DNA from: Amycolatopsis lexingtonensis
GTDB lineage: Bacteria > Actinomycetota > Actinomycetes > Mycobacteriales > Pseudonocardiaceae
DNA: 64,000 nt
Reading direction: 5' to 3'
NCBI RefSeq assembly: GCF_014873755.1
Contig: NZ_JADBEG010000001.1
Coordinates: 3,102,501-3,166,500 of the forward strand
The position numbers were made by a program, and so were the translations under genes. This document shows positions 43,268-51,712 of the stretch, in pieces. The notes under the pieces are model-generated. The model worked only from the letters and a program-made list of their open reading frames with translations. It was not told the DNA's origin and searched no databases. Positions within the stretch are counted from its first letter, which is position 1. Every line of letters begins with the position of its first letter.

Positions 43268-43510
43268 GTGGCCGCGAACGTGCGCGCCCTGCGGCGGGCG
43301 GTGCGGGACACCATGACCGAGCACGCCGGGGTGGTCCGCGACGAGACCGGCCTGGCCGCGCTGGAGAACCGGATGGGTGCCGTGGTTGTCCAGGACCTGG
43401 CGCACGCGTTCGGCCTCAAGGCCGCGGTGCCGGCCGCGCGGGCGGCCCTCGAGCGCCGGGGAGACACGGGCTACCACAATCTGGTCCGGGCACGGGAACC
43501 GATCTCGTAG
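43268..43510 (+). pseudogene. Orphan C-terminal domain of an L-aspartate oxidase/SdhA-type flavoprotein
   Basis: A GTG-started 80-codon frame reads MTEHAGVVRDETGLAALENR, then QDLAHAFGLKAAVPAARAAL and RRGDTGYHNLVRARE. This is the helical C-terminal domain of the fumarate reductase/succinate dehydrogenase/aspartate oxidase family; the FAD-binding part is absent and not nearby. It lies between the SDR and sigma genes, with the sigma start 32 bases on. Most likely a remnant left by deletion, though a small stand-alone product cannot be excluded. Confidence 0.55.
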
Positions 43511-43541
43511 AGTGGCTTGCGAGACGACGAGGGGACGTGGG

Positions 43542-44450
43542 GTGGCGGATTCCGGAGTGGGTGCCGAACTCGGCGACGTGGCCGGTCTCGAATCGGCCAC
43601 GGCGGTGTTCACGCGGCTGCGGCCGCGCTTGTTCGGGATCGCCTACCGCATGCTGAGCAGCGTCACCGAGGCCGAGGACCTGGTGCAGGAGGTCTGGCTG
43701 CGGTGGCAGGCCTACGACCGGTCCACTGTGGCCAGTCCGGAGGCCTTCCTGGCGACCACCACCACCCGGCTGGCCATCAACGTCCTCCAGTCGGCGCGGA
43801 AACGGCGGGAGACCTACATCGGGCCGTGGCTGCCCGAGCCGGTCGACACCGGCGCGGACCCGTACCTGGGTGCCGAGCGCGGGGAAGCCCTGGAGTTCGC
43901 GGCCCTGCTGCTGATGGAGAAGCTCACCCCCGGCGAACGCGCGGCCTACGTGCTGCGGGAAGCCTTCGATTACTCCTACGCGGAAATCGCCGACATCCTC
44001 TCCTCGACCGACGCCGCGGTGCGCCAGCTCGTCAGCCGGGCCCGCAAGCACCTGAAGAGCGAGCGGCAGGCGTCGGTGCCCGCGGCCGAGCAGCGGGAGC
44101 TGCTGGCCACGTTCCTCGCCGCCGCGCGGTCCGGCGACATGGCCGAGCTGGAGCGGCTCTTCACGCCGGACGTCACCAGCCTGTCCGACGGCAACGGCCG
44201 CAAGGGCATCGCCCGCACGCCGGTCGTGGGCGCGGCGCGGGTGGCGAAGTTCCTGCACGCGATCTCCACCTGGTTCTGGGACGAGGTCGAGGTCCGCTGG
44301 ACGGTCACGAACGGGCAGACGTCCGCCGTGCTCGTGCAGAACGGCGTCGTGTACGGCCTGCTCACGATCGGCGCCACCGCCGACGGCATCGACCAGGTGC
44401 TGTGGCTGGTCAACCCGGACAAGAACAAAGCGGTGTCGTCGGCGGGCTGA
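43542..44450 (+). CDS. sigJ: ECF41-type (SigJ-like) sigma factor with SnoaL-like C-terminal domain
   Basis: 302 residues from a GTG preceded by GAGGGGAC. Region 2 (RPRLFGIAYRMLSSVTEAED, LVQEVWLRWQAY) and region 4 (LTPGERAAYVLREAFDYSYA, VRQLVSRARKHL) are linked by a segment with the ECF41 hallmark GPWLPEP. The C-terminal third is a SnoaL-like domain with SLSDGNGRKG (DGGGK variant) and a terminal VNPDK motif. In this class the extension replaces an anti-sigma factor and tunes core binding. Neighbouring SDR and ferritin-like genes are the probable targets. Region 4 ends near residue 175. Confidence 0.9.
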   Translation: MADSGVGAELGDVAGLESATAVFTRLRPRLFGIAYRMLSSVTEAEDLVQEVWLRWQAYDRSTVASPEAFLATTTTRLAINVLQSARKRRETYIGPWLPEPVDTGADPYLGAERGEALEFAALLLMEKLTPGERAAYVLREAFDYSYAEIADILSSTDAAVRQLVSRARKHLKSERQASVPAAEQRELLATFLAAARSGDMAELERLFTPDVTSLSDGNGRKGIARTPVVGAARVAKFLHAISTWFWDEVEVRWTVTNGQTSAVLVQNGVVYGLLTIGATADGIDQVLWLVNPDKNKAVSSAG

Positions 44451-44488
44451 GCCGCCGGCGTCACCGCGCGAGAGAACGGGAGCACCGG

Positions 44489-44878
44489 GTGCGCGAATCC
44501 CGTGATCGGCACGACGACGTCGTCCGCAGGTTCGCCGACGCCTGCCGCCGGGCGGACGTCACGGGGCTCACCGCCGTCCTGGCCGCCGACGCCGTCGCGA
44601 CGTGCGACGCCGGCGGGCACGTCCCCGGCCCGGCCGGCCCGGTCCACGGCCGGGCGGCGGTCGCCCGGCTGGTCGTGGCATCGCTGTGCGGGCGCCCCGG
44701 TGCGGTGCTGACGGTCGAGTCCGTCAACGGCCGCACCGGCCTCGCCCTGCGCCACACCTCCCGCCCGGTCGCGGTCGTCGGTGCCGAGACGGCCGGGTCC
44801 CGGATCACGACGCTGTGGATCGTGCTCAACCCGGCCAAGCTGGCCGGCTGGCACCGCGGGACCCCGGATACCGCCTAG
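44489..44878 (+). CDS. Stand-alone SnoaL-like protein resembling the sigma factor's C-terminal domain
   Basis: 129 residues from a GTG with GGGAG upstream, 38 bases after the sigma factor gene. VVRRFADACRRADVTGLTAV, LAADAVATCDAGG, GRAAVARLVVASL and ITTLWIVLNPAKLAGW match the SnoaL/NTF2-like fold. The ending LNPAKL parallels the NPDK end of ECF41 sigma factors, so it may be a detached paralogue of that regulatory domain and may act on the same polymerase or ligand. No catalytic residues are evident. Confidence 0.75.
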   Translation: MRESRDRHDDVVRRFADACRRADVTGLTAVLAADAVATCDAGGHVPGPAGPVHGRAAVARLVVASLCGRPGAVLTVESVNGRTGLALRHTSRPVAVVGAETAGSRITTLWIVLNPAKLAGWHRGTPDTA

Positions 44879-44886
44879 AACCAAAG

Positions 44887-44939
44887 GTCTTGAATGAGTC
44901 ATTCAGGACCTCCGAAGACCTGAATGACTCATTCAAGAC
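44887..44939. repeat. 53-bp intergenic palindrome, copy 3
   Basis: Same orientation as copy 1 with the arm centres swapped (G left, C right). It begins eight bases after the SnoaL gene stop and ends 45 bases before the stop of the opposing hydrolase gene, a bidirectional terminator position. Confidence 0.85.
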
Positions 44940-44984
44940 GTTCGCACGCGCCGCCGGCCGTCAACGAACCTCGGACGCGCGACA

Positions 44985-46361
44985 CTAGGACCCGGCAGCG
45001 GTGGAGTACATCCGGTTGAACCGCGGCGGCACGTAAGGCAGATACCGTCCCGGCCCGCCGTCGGCGGCCGTCGAGAGGTGGTTCATCGTCTCCGGTGCCG
45101 TGTCCGGCCAGTGCCCGCTCCGCAGGCGGGTCAGCATCCGGTCGATCGCCGCCTGCTGTTCGCCGGTCGTGTACGTGCAGTGTCCCGCAGTCTGCACGTA
45201 CGTCTGCCGCAGCAGTGACGCGTTGCCCGCCCGCGCGACCAGCGTGCCGTAGGACTGCTGCTGGGCGACGGTCGAGATCTGGTCGCCGGTGCCGTTGACC
45301 GTGAGGACCGGGATCCGCAGGTCGCCGGTGAACACGATGCCGTGCTCGAGGTAGCGGACGGCGGCGGGATCGGCGGCCACGCGGGGTTCGGCGGCAAGCC
45401 GGCCGAGGTCGGCGCCCAGGTCGAGCCCGGCCCGCGCGTACAGCCGGCGTACGGCGTTCTGCTGTTCCGGCGCGGCCGTCGAGAGCTGGCGCGCGTAGTC
45501 GATGCCGGTGTTCCACGACGGGTTGCCGCCCGCCAGCTGCTCGATCGCGCGGCGGCTGCTCATCGCCTGCCCGAGGTACGGCAGCGGGCCGCCCGCGAGC
45601 GCGAGGAACATCCCCTGCTCGACGCCGTCCGCGTCGCGGGGGGCCGGGACCGGGGTCGGCGTGCCGTCGGCGGCCAGGCCCCAGCCCGGCACCTGGCCGA
45701 TCGCCGCCGCGAGCGCGATCCGGGCCCGGCCCGCCGGGGTGGCCTGGGCCGACGTCATCGCCGAAACCCACTGCTGCTGAGTGCCGGGGACGTCGGCGGG
45801 GATGCTCGTGACCGGCAGGGCGGTGTCGCGGAAGAGCAACGTCTTGAGCGTGAAGACGGTGTCCAGCTTCTGGTTCCACTGCCCCACCGCGCCACCGAGG
45901 CCGCCGCACATCGGGACGGCCGCGTCGAAGCGGTCCGGGTGCACCTGGGCGACCCCGGCGGCGACCATGCCGCCCATCGAGCGGCCCTCGGCGATCGCGT
46001 ACCGCGCCGGGCCGAACGCGGTTTCGAAGCGGCCGAGCGCTTCGGCCTGGTTGTCGATGGCTCGCGCGATGTTCCAGCCGGTGACCGTGCGCGTGGTGCC
46101 GCCCACCGCGTAGCCGTGCTTCAGCAGGCTCGCGGTCAGCCCGCTCGACAACCCGCCCGCGGCGAAGTCGAGGTCCACCAGCACGGTTCCGTTCCAGCCG
46201 GACGGCTTGGCGAAGCTGTACGGCGTGCCGTCGGCCAGCTGCCCGTCGGCGCAGCTCGCCGCGGCGGGACAGGCCGGGGCACCGTCCGCCGCGTGCGCGG
46301 CGGCGGGCAGGCCGGCGGCCAAGACGGCGACCACGGCCGGCAACGTCGTTCTGATACCCAT
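44985..46361 (-). CDS. Secreted alpha/beta hydrolase
   Basis: 458 residues. Signal peptide TLPAVVAVLAAGLPAAAHA, then a hydrolase fold with GRSMGGMVAAGVAQVHPDRF (nucleophile Ser), VLTVNGTGDQIST (Asp) and TAGHCTYTTGEQ (His). The paired cysteines near the mature N-terminus (CPAAASC) suggest a disulfide. It probably cleaves an ester or amide outside the cell; no closer family is recognised. It is the last gene of the long leftward operon, 13 bases after the previous hydrolase. Confidence 0.82.
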   Translation of the reverse strand: MGIRTTLPAVVAVLAAGLPAAAHAADGAPACPAAASCADGQLADGTPYSFAKPSGWNGTVLVDLDFAAGGLSSGLTASLLKHGYAVGGTTRTVTGWNIARAIDNQAEALGRFETAFGPARYAIAEGRSMGGMVAAGVAQVHPDRFDAAVPMCGGLGGAVGQWNQKLDTVFTLKTLLFRDTALPVTSIPADVPGTQQQWVSAMTSAQATPAGRARIALAAAIGQVPGWGLAADGTPTPVPAPRDADGVEQGMFLALAGGPLPYLGQAMSSRRAIEQLAGGNPSWNTGIDYARQLSTAAPEQQNAVRRLYARAGLDLGADLGRLAAEPRVAADPAAVRYLEHGIVFTGDLRIPVLTVNGTGDQISTVAQQQSYGTLVARAGNASLLRQTYVQTAGHCTYTTGEQQAAIDRMLTRLRSGHWPDTAPETMNHLSTAADGGPGRYLPYVPPRFNRMYSTAAGS

Positions 46362-46374
46362 TCGAACGCTCCTG

Positions 46375-47301
46375 TCAGAAGTTCTTGGCGGTGACGGTCC
46401 AGCCCGGCGTGGCGCAGAGACCGCAGCCCACGCCGAGGAAGTAGCCGCGCGCGGTCCGGTTTCCGTTGAGGGTGAAGTCGAACCAGTTCACGAGCACGCG
46501 CACCGCTTCCTCGCGAATGGCCGGGTCGGGATTGCCGTCCCGCTGGCCGTAGACGAACCCGGTGTGCCCGGCGGCGGGATTGGTCACCCGGACCGCGGGG
46601 ACGGTGACGAGGTCGTAGTTGGCGCCGCTGTTCGCGTAGGCGACGTCGGCGGGGCCGCCATCGGCGAACAGGACGGGCGTGTGCAGCTTCCCCAGGTTTT
46701 CCCGGCCGTAGCCGAGGGTGCCGTCGGCGAAGAACCCGCTGTCGAGCGACAGCACCGACTTCACCCGCGGATCCGCGCCGGCGACGAGGGCCTCGATGCC
46801 GCCGCAGGAGTGCCCGGTGACGCCCATCCGGTGGGTGTCGAGCTTGTTCCGCAGCGCGCTCCCCCGGCGGTCGTTCTCCCGTTCCGCCCAGGTGAGCGCA
46901 TCGGTGATCACCTTCGGCTGCGGGCTGCCGTTCTCGGTCAGGGCGGGCTCGTCGAACCCGCCGACGGCCACGACGACGAACCCGTGCGCGGCCAGCAGCG
47001 TCTCCAGCGTGAGCAGCTCGTCGTTGCTCGTGTGCCGGCACGCGCCGTTGCCGAACACCACGACCGGCAGCCGGCCGGGCACCCGGTCCGGGTCGGCGGG
47101 CCGGTAGACGGTGTACTCGGCGGCGTAGTCCCCCGTCCGGGCCGCGGGTTCGCGGACCACCGGGTGGAACACCGCGGCCGCGGGCGGCGCGGGTGGGGCC
47201 GCGACCTCCGCCTCGGGGGAACCGGGCACCGTCGCGGCGGTCACCGCGACGAGGGCGGTCACGGCGGCGACCAGGGCGGGCTTGAGCCAGGCGTGTCCCA
47301 T
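46375..47301 (-). CDS. Secreted alpha/beta hydrolase, chlorophyllase/dienelactone-hydrolase-like
   Basis: 308 residues from the ATG behind GAAAGGA; a GTG at 47316 overlapping the binding-protein stop (GTGA) would add five residues. Signal peptide LKPALVAAVTALVAVTAATV. LPVVVFGNGACRHTSNDE is the oxyanion loop, RMGVTGHSCGGIEALVAG the nucleophile elbow (Ser), and NPAAGHTGFVYG supplies the His. A C-terminal Cys pair (GVGCGLCATPG) is unusual. Likely an extracellular esterase whose product is taken up by the transporter of the same operon. Confidence 0.8.
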   Translation of the reverse strand: MGHAWLKPALVAAVTALVAVTAATVPGSPEAEVAAPPAPPAAAVFHPVVREPAARTGDYAAEYTVYRPADPDRVPGRLPVVVFGNGACRHTSNDELLTLETLLAAHGFVVVAVGGFDEPALTENGSPQPKVITDALTWAERENDRRGSALRNKLDTHRMGVTGHSCGGIEALVAGADPRVKSVLSLDSGFFADGTLGYGRENLGKLHTPVLFADGGPADVAYANSGANYDLVTVPAVRVTNPAAGHTGFVYGQRDGNPDPAIREEAVRVLVNWFDFTLNGNRTARGYFLGVGCGLCATPGWTVTAKNF

Positions 47302-47312
47302 CGAACGTCCTT

Positions 47313-48227
47313 TCACCGTGGGGTGGCAGCGTTGAAGACCGGCTTCGGCACCGCGACCTGGTTGAGCCCCCAGCGGGACATGATCCCGACGTAGGTGCCG
47401 TTCTCGAAAAGCTCCTCGAACGCCTTCTGCAGCACCGGGCCCAGGCCGGACGACTTGGGGACGTACAACGCCAGATCGTCCTTGCTCGCCCCTTGCGCTT
47501 CGGTCTGCGTGACGTACTTGTTCCCGCCCTGCCGCTGGGTGACGTCGATCGCCGCGGCTTCGGTCATCCCCGCGGCGTCCGCACGGCCCGAGCGGGTGGC
47601 CAGCAGGGTGGCGTCGGTGTCGTCGAGGCCGACGGTCTGCGTTGCTTTCCGCTTGCTGTCGGTGCAGAACCGGGACAGCTTGTTCAGCTGCTCTTCGACG
47701 ACGCTGGCGGTCACCACCGCGATGCGCTTGCCGCAGAGGTCTTCGACCCGCGCGATCCCGGCCGTCGAGTCCGTGGGGAAGACGTAGGCGGTGCGGGTGG
47801 TCATCCAGGTGATCGTGTCGAACTGCTTCTCGCGCTCGGCGGTGACCTTGACCGGGCCGTTGAACGCGTCGTACCGGTCGGCCAGCATGCCCTGCAGCGC
47901 GGCCGGCAGCCCGGCGACGACGAGGGTCTGCGTCTTGACGCCGAGCACCTGGCCGAGCGCGGCCTGGAAGTCGGCGTCGATCCCGGTGACCGTGCCGTCC
48001 GGCGCCACCGTGCGGTAGGGCGGGTGGGAGTCACCGGCGAACCGGAGCACCCCGGCGTCCTTGATCGCCTGCGGCAGGGCGTCGTGCAAGGCCGGCACCA
48101 CCGGGAGGTTCGTCCCGGTGGCCAGGCTCGGGGAGCCGCCACCCACCGTGCACCCGGTGGCGGCCAGCCCGAAGGCGGCCGCCGCGAGGATCGCACTCCG
48201 GCTTCGTCGGCGAAGTGAAGATCGCAC
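47313..48227 (-). CDS. ABC-type solute-binding lipoprotein, second copy in the operon
   Basis: 304 residues with a lipoprotein signal (LAAAAFGLAATGC). Family 3 (polar amino acid type) binding fold: [59 protein letters not shown] and KAFEELFENGTYVGIMSRWG. It is clearly a paralogue of the binding protein at 54499-55416, sharing long runs such as [13 protein letters not shown], yet no second permease or ATPase is present. It may hand a different ligand to the same transporter. 19 bases downstream of the dehydratase-like gene. Confidence 0.88.
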   Translation of the reverse strand: MRSSLRRRSRSAILAAAAFGLAATGCTVGGGSPSLATGTNLPVVPALHDALPQAIKDAGVLRFAGDSHPPYRTVAPDGTVTGIDADFQAALGQVLGVKTQTLVVAGLPAALQGMLADRYDAFNGPVKVTAEREKQFDTITWMTTRTAYVFPTDSTAGIARVEDLCGKRIAVVTASVVEEQLNKLSRFCTDSKRKATQTVGLDDTDATLLATRSGRADAAGMTEAAAIDVTQRQGGNKYVTQTEAQGASKDDLALYVPKSSGLGPVLQKAFEELFENGTYVGIMSRWGLNQVAVPKPVFNAATPR

Positions 48228-48246
48228 AAGACTCCTTTTCGGACGG

Positions 48247-49470
48247 TCACATCAGGGCATCGAGCCATTCGGTCATTCGCGCGGTCAGTCCGTCGCCGGT
48301 GCGGGCGTCGACGTTGTCGGCGTGCAGTTCGAGCACCGGGATGCCCGCCGCGCGCAGGGCGCGGGTGGTGAAGTAGCTGCCGCGGGCGTCGTCGGAAACG
48401 AGGTGCACCACGCCATCCACACCGTGGTGCCGGGCTTCCTTGACGTACCACTCCGCCGACCACGGCGGCGTGTACAGCTGGTCGCTGAAGGCGGCGAAGC
48501 GGGCGGCCAGTGCCCGCAGCGGGTCGTCGCCGTAGCGCAGGTAGCCGTCGGCGGCGATGGCGAGGTACATCGACCACACGAAGACCGCGCCGTGCGACTC
48601 CTGGAACCGCCGGTAGAAGTCGAGGTCGAACCACAGCCCGCGGCCGATCCACATCAGCCGCCGCCGCTCGTCCGGGCACACCGCGACACCGGCGTCGATC
48701 CGGTCGCGGACCTCGTCGTGGAACGCGCGCGCGGCGTCGCGCGCCCATGCGGTGCCGCGGTGCCACTGGGGCACCATGACGCTGGGGATGCCGTCGGTGA
48801 CGGCGATCGGGCACGGCCGGGCCGCCGCGATCAGGTCGCGCGTGCGGCGGTTCCACTCCTGCTGCTCGTTGACCAGGTCCAGGACTTCGCGGAACCGGGT
48901 CTCGGAGAACACCCGGCCGGTGGTCTGCTCCAGGAACCGGATCAGCCCGGTCAGCTCGCCGGTCAGCAGGTCGAGCCGGTCGCTGCCGATCGCCTCTTCC
49001 CAGCGGTGCGGCATCAGCTCCCACCACCGCTCCGGGACCTCGTTCTCCGCCGCGCTTTCCAGGGGGTAGTAGGTGACGCCGGGCTGGGCGTCCCAGACGT
49101 CGAAGATCTTGCGGGACGCGTCCCCGGTCGTCTCGCCGAGCACGATCGACGGCTTCGGCAGCCCGCCCCACGGCGCCTGGCCGGGATCATCCTCGAACGC
49201 CGACGCGAGCGAGGTGGCGCTGTACTGCTCGACGTAGTCGGGGTAGCCGCGGTCGCGCAGCAGGCCGAGGTAGCGCTGCGTCTGGCGTTTCGCGGCGACG
49301 ATCGAGGCCCACCACTGGTTGACCACGTACGGGATGCCCATCGCGCGGAAGATCTCCTGCGGCGCGTCCGCGTTGACCAGTGCCAGCGGGCCACCCTCGT
49401 CGCGCAGCCGGGCGAACCACTCGCGCTGGTAGGCGGTCGCGGTGGTCGCCGACGCCAGCCGGGCCGTCAT
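48247..49470 (-). CDS. 2-hydroxyacyl-CoA dehydratase D-component-like protein, subunit 1
   Basis: 407 residues; ATG overlapping the previous stop (ATGA). EIFRAMGIPYVVNQWWASIV, LVNEQQEWNRRTRDLIAAAR, GVDGVVHLVSDDARGSYF and IPVLELHADNVDARTGDG match the HgdB/BcrC/FldC superfamily (PF06050). These subunits normally bind a 4Fe-4S cluster with about three cysteines and dehydrate 2-hydroxyacyl-CoA, or reduce benzoyl-CoA, after ATP-driven electron injection. This copy has only two cysteines (PCPIAV, AVCPDER), so a standard cluster is doubtful. Partner of the next gene; no activator gene is in the window. Confidence 0.8.
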   Translation of the reverse strand: MTARLASATTATAYQREWFARLRDEGGPLALVNADAPQEIFRAMGIPYVVNQWWASIVAAKRQTQRYLGLLRDRGYPDYVEQYSATSLASAFEDDPGQAPWGGLPKPSIVLGETTGDASRKIFDVWDAQPGVTYYPLESAAENEVPERWWELMPHRWEEAIGSDRLDLLTGELTGLIRFLEQTTGRVFSETRFREVLDLVNEQQEWNRRTRDLIAAARPCPIAVTDGIPSVMVPQWHRGTAWARDAARAFHDEVRDRIDAGVAVCPDERRRLMWIGRGLWFDLDFYRRFQESHGAVFVWSMYLAIAADGYLRYGDDPLRALAARFAAFSDQLYTPPWSAEWYVKEARHHGVDGVVHLVSDDARGSYFTTRALRAAGIPVLELHADNVDARTGDGLTARMTEWLDALM

Positions 49471-50477
49471 GCCGCCGCTCCGGCCGGGACGAGCGCCGCC
49501 AGCGCCTCGGGCGTCAGCTCGCCGTACGGCTGGCGCTCCGCCAGGACCACCGGCAGTCCCGTCGCGGCCCGCTGCTCCGGGAAGTCCCACGGCGGCGCGT
49601 CGTCGTGGATGCGTGCGTAGGAAAACAGGATCTCGGCACCGCAGGCGCGCGCGGCGGACGCGGTGTGTGCGGCCCGCTGCCGGATCGACGCGCGCGCCGC
49701 GGCCGGGCCGTTGTACTGGTAGCGCTCGGCCAGCGCGAGTTCCGTCGGCGCCGCGCAGGTGCGGGCGAAGAGCAGCTCGCCCCAGTCGTGATCCTCCCCC
49801 ACGACGAGGAAACCGTTGCGCTCCAAGGTTTCGTACACGGCCGGGCCGTCGTGGGAACTTCCCGTGAGGAACAGCCCGACCCCTTCGGTCTCACGCGGGT
49901 CGGCGGATACGCCGTCGACGAGCGCGATGGCCTCGGTGACCGGCAATGCGGTGGTCCGGGCGACGACTTCGAGGAACCGGGTGCCGCTCAAGCGGTTGGC
50001 CCGGCGCAGGTCGGCGAGCCGCCCGAGCGACCGCCGCAGGGTGTCGTGCGCGGTGATGGCCGCGGCGAGGTCGTCGTCGGTGATGGGCCGCCACTGCCCC
50101 AGCCACTCGCGCAGCTGGGCGATCTTCGCGTGGACGTACCGGGTGGTGGTGTGGTGCGGCAGGTGCAGGACGTCGACCAGGCGCACCGGCGGCAACCCCA
50201 GCTCCGGCTCGACGCGGTGCAGCTCGCGCAAGGCGTAGAACAGCCGCAAGGACGCCTCGCAATCGCGGGAGACCACGATGGCTTCGAGCGGCCCGTAGGC
50301 GCCGGTGAGGATCCGCGTCAGGACCGACCGGGCGACCGGATCGACGCCACGGCCGAGGTAGCGGTCGCCGAGCGCGCTGTCCTCGCCCGGGTTCCCGGTC
50401 AGGCGCCGGGGCCGCAGTCCGGCCGCGGTGATCAGCTCGACCGGGACGTCGGCGCCGACATACCCGACGGTGCTCAA
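49467..50477 (-). CDS. 2-hydroxyacyl-CoA dehydratase D-component-like protein, subunit 2
   Basis: 336 residues from a TTG that overlaps the CoA-transferase stop by four bases (TTGA). The family start GYVGADVPVELITAAGLRPR lacks the Cys that usually follows GY in this motif. EAIVVSRDCEASLRLFYALR, LPHHTTTRYVHAKIAQLREW and GVGLFLTGSSHDGPAVYETL follow the HgdA/HgdB layout. Three cysteines remain (SRDCE, ARTCA, RACGA). It probably forms a heterodimer with the next product on a CoA thioester made by the upstream transferase. Short for the family (about 370-420). Confidence 0.78.
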   Translation of the reverse strand: MSTVGYVGADVPVELITAAGLRPRRLTGNPGEDSALGDRYLGRGVDPVARSVLTRILTGAYGPLEAIVVSRDCEASLRLFYALRELHRVEPELGLPPVRLVDVLHLPHHTTTRYVHAKIAQLREWLGQWRPITDDDLAAAITAHDTLRRSLGRLADLRRANRLSGTRFLEVVARTTALPVTEAIALVDGVSADPRETEGVGLFLTGSSHDGPAVYETLERNGFLVVGEDHDWGELLFARTCAAPTELALAERYQYNGPAAARASIRQRAAHTASAARACGAEILFSYARIHDDAPPWDFPEQRAATGLPVVLAERQPYGELTPEALAALVPAGAAA

Positions 50478-51712
50478 ATCACGGCCTCCGAGACCAGCTC
50501 CGCCAGCTGCTCTTCGGTGTAGCCGAGCAGCTCGCGGTAGACGTGTTCGTTGTGCTCGCCGAGCCCCGGCGCGGGCCGGTCGAGGGCGACGCGGGCGGCG
50601 GAGAAGCGGATCGGCACCCCGGTCCCGGCCAGGTCGGCGACGTCCCCGTGCCGCGGGTGCCGCAGCGGCACCACCTCTTCGCGCGCCAGGACCAGCGGGT
50701 CCCGGATGGCGTCGCGCGGCTCCCGGACTTCGGCCGCGGGCACGCCTTCGGCGGTGAACGCGGCGAGGATCTCGGCGAGGGGCCGCACCCGGCACCACTC
50801 GCGGATGAGCCCGTGCAGTTCGTCGGCGGCGCGGACCCGCTGGTCGCGCGTGCGGTAGCGGTCGTCGTCGGCCAGCTCCGGGCGGCCGATCGCGCGGAGG
50901 ACCCCGTGGGCGAAGGCGTCGGTCGGCGCGCAGAGGGCGAGGTAACCGTCCGAAGCGGGCAGGATCCCGAACGGCGCCAGCCGCGGCACCATCGACCCGG
51001 TGCGCTGCGGCAGGCCGACCGCGTCGAAGGCGTCGAACGGCTCGCACGCGACCAGCGACGTCAGCGCACCGAGCATCGACACGTCCACGTGCTGGCCCTC
51101 GCCGGTGTGCTCGGCCTGCAGCAGCGCCGACACCGTGCCGACCACAGCGAACAGTGGAGCGAGGAGGTCACCGATCGGCAGCCCGAAGCGGACCGGGCCC
51201 TCGTCGGGCTCGCCGGCGGTCAGCATCACGCCGCTCAGCGCCTGGATGATCGAGTCCATCGCCTTGCCGGACCCCGGGCCGCCCTGGGCGCCGAACCCGC
51301 TGATCGAGGTGTAGACCAGCCGCGGGTTGATTTCCCGGACGTCGTCGTAGGAGATGCCGAGCCGGTCGGTGACGCCCGGGCTGTAGTTCTCGACGAGCAC
51401 GTCGGCGTCGCGGACGAGGTCGGTGAACACCGCGCGGGAGCGCGGGTTCTTCAGGTCGAGGGTGACGCTGAGCTTGTTGCGGCCGCGCAGCAGCATCGAC
51501 ACCGACAGGTCGTCGTCGTGCCGGCGGGCGAGGTTCAGGCCGTCGCGGCCGACGTAGGGCGCGTTGTTGCGCGACGAATCCCCGCCCGTGGCCGGGTTTT
51601 CCACCTTGATCACGGTGGCCCCGAGCCCGGCGAGCAGCAGCGTGGCGTACGGCCCGGCGAGCGCGGTGGTCAGGTCGATGACGGTGCGGCCGGCCAGTGG
51701 CTGGTCGGTCAT
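50474..51712 (-). CDS. Class III (CaiB/BaiF) CoA-transferase
   Basis: 412 residues; ATG in an ATGA overlap. TVIDLTTALAGPYATLLLAG, GATVIKVENPATGGDSSRNN, LDLKNPRSRAVFTDLVRDAD, VLVENYSPGVTDRLGI and LVYTSISGFGAQGGPGSGKA are diagnostic of family III. It moves CoA between carboxylic acids through an enzyme-aspartyl intermediate. Followed directly by two dehydratase-like subunits, it has the FldA-FldB-FldC order known from anaerobic aryl-lactate dehydration, so its substrate may be a 2-hydroxy acid; this is inference. Confidence 0.88.
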   Translation of the reverse strand: MTDQPLAGRTVIDLTTALAGPYATLLLAGLGATVIKVENPATGGDSSRNNAPYVGRDGLNLARRHDDDLSVSMLLRGRNKLSVTLDLKNPRSRAVFTDLVRDADVLVENYSPGVTDRLGISYDDVREINPRLVYTSISGFGAQGGPGSGKAMDSIIQALSGVMLTAGEPDEGPVRFGLPIGDLLAPLFAVVGTVSALLQAEHTGEGQHVDVSMLGALTSLVACEPFDAFDAVGLPQRTGSMVPRLAPFGILPASDGYLALCAPTDAFAHGVLRAIGRPELADDDRYRTRDQRVRAADELHGLIREWCRVRPLAEILAAFTAEGVPAAEVREPRDAIRDPLVLAREEVVPLRHPRHGDVADLAGTGVPIRFSAARVALDRPAPGLGEHNEHVYRELLGYTEEQLAELVSEAVI

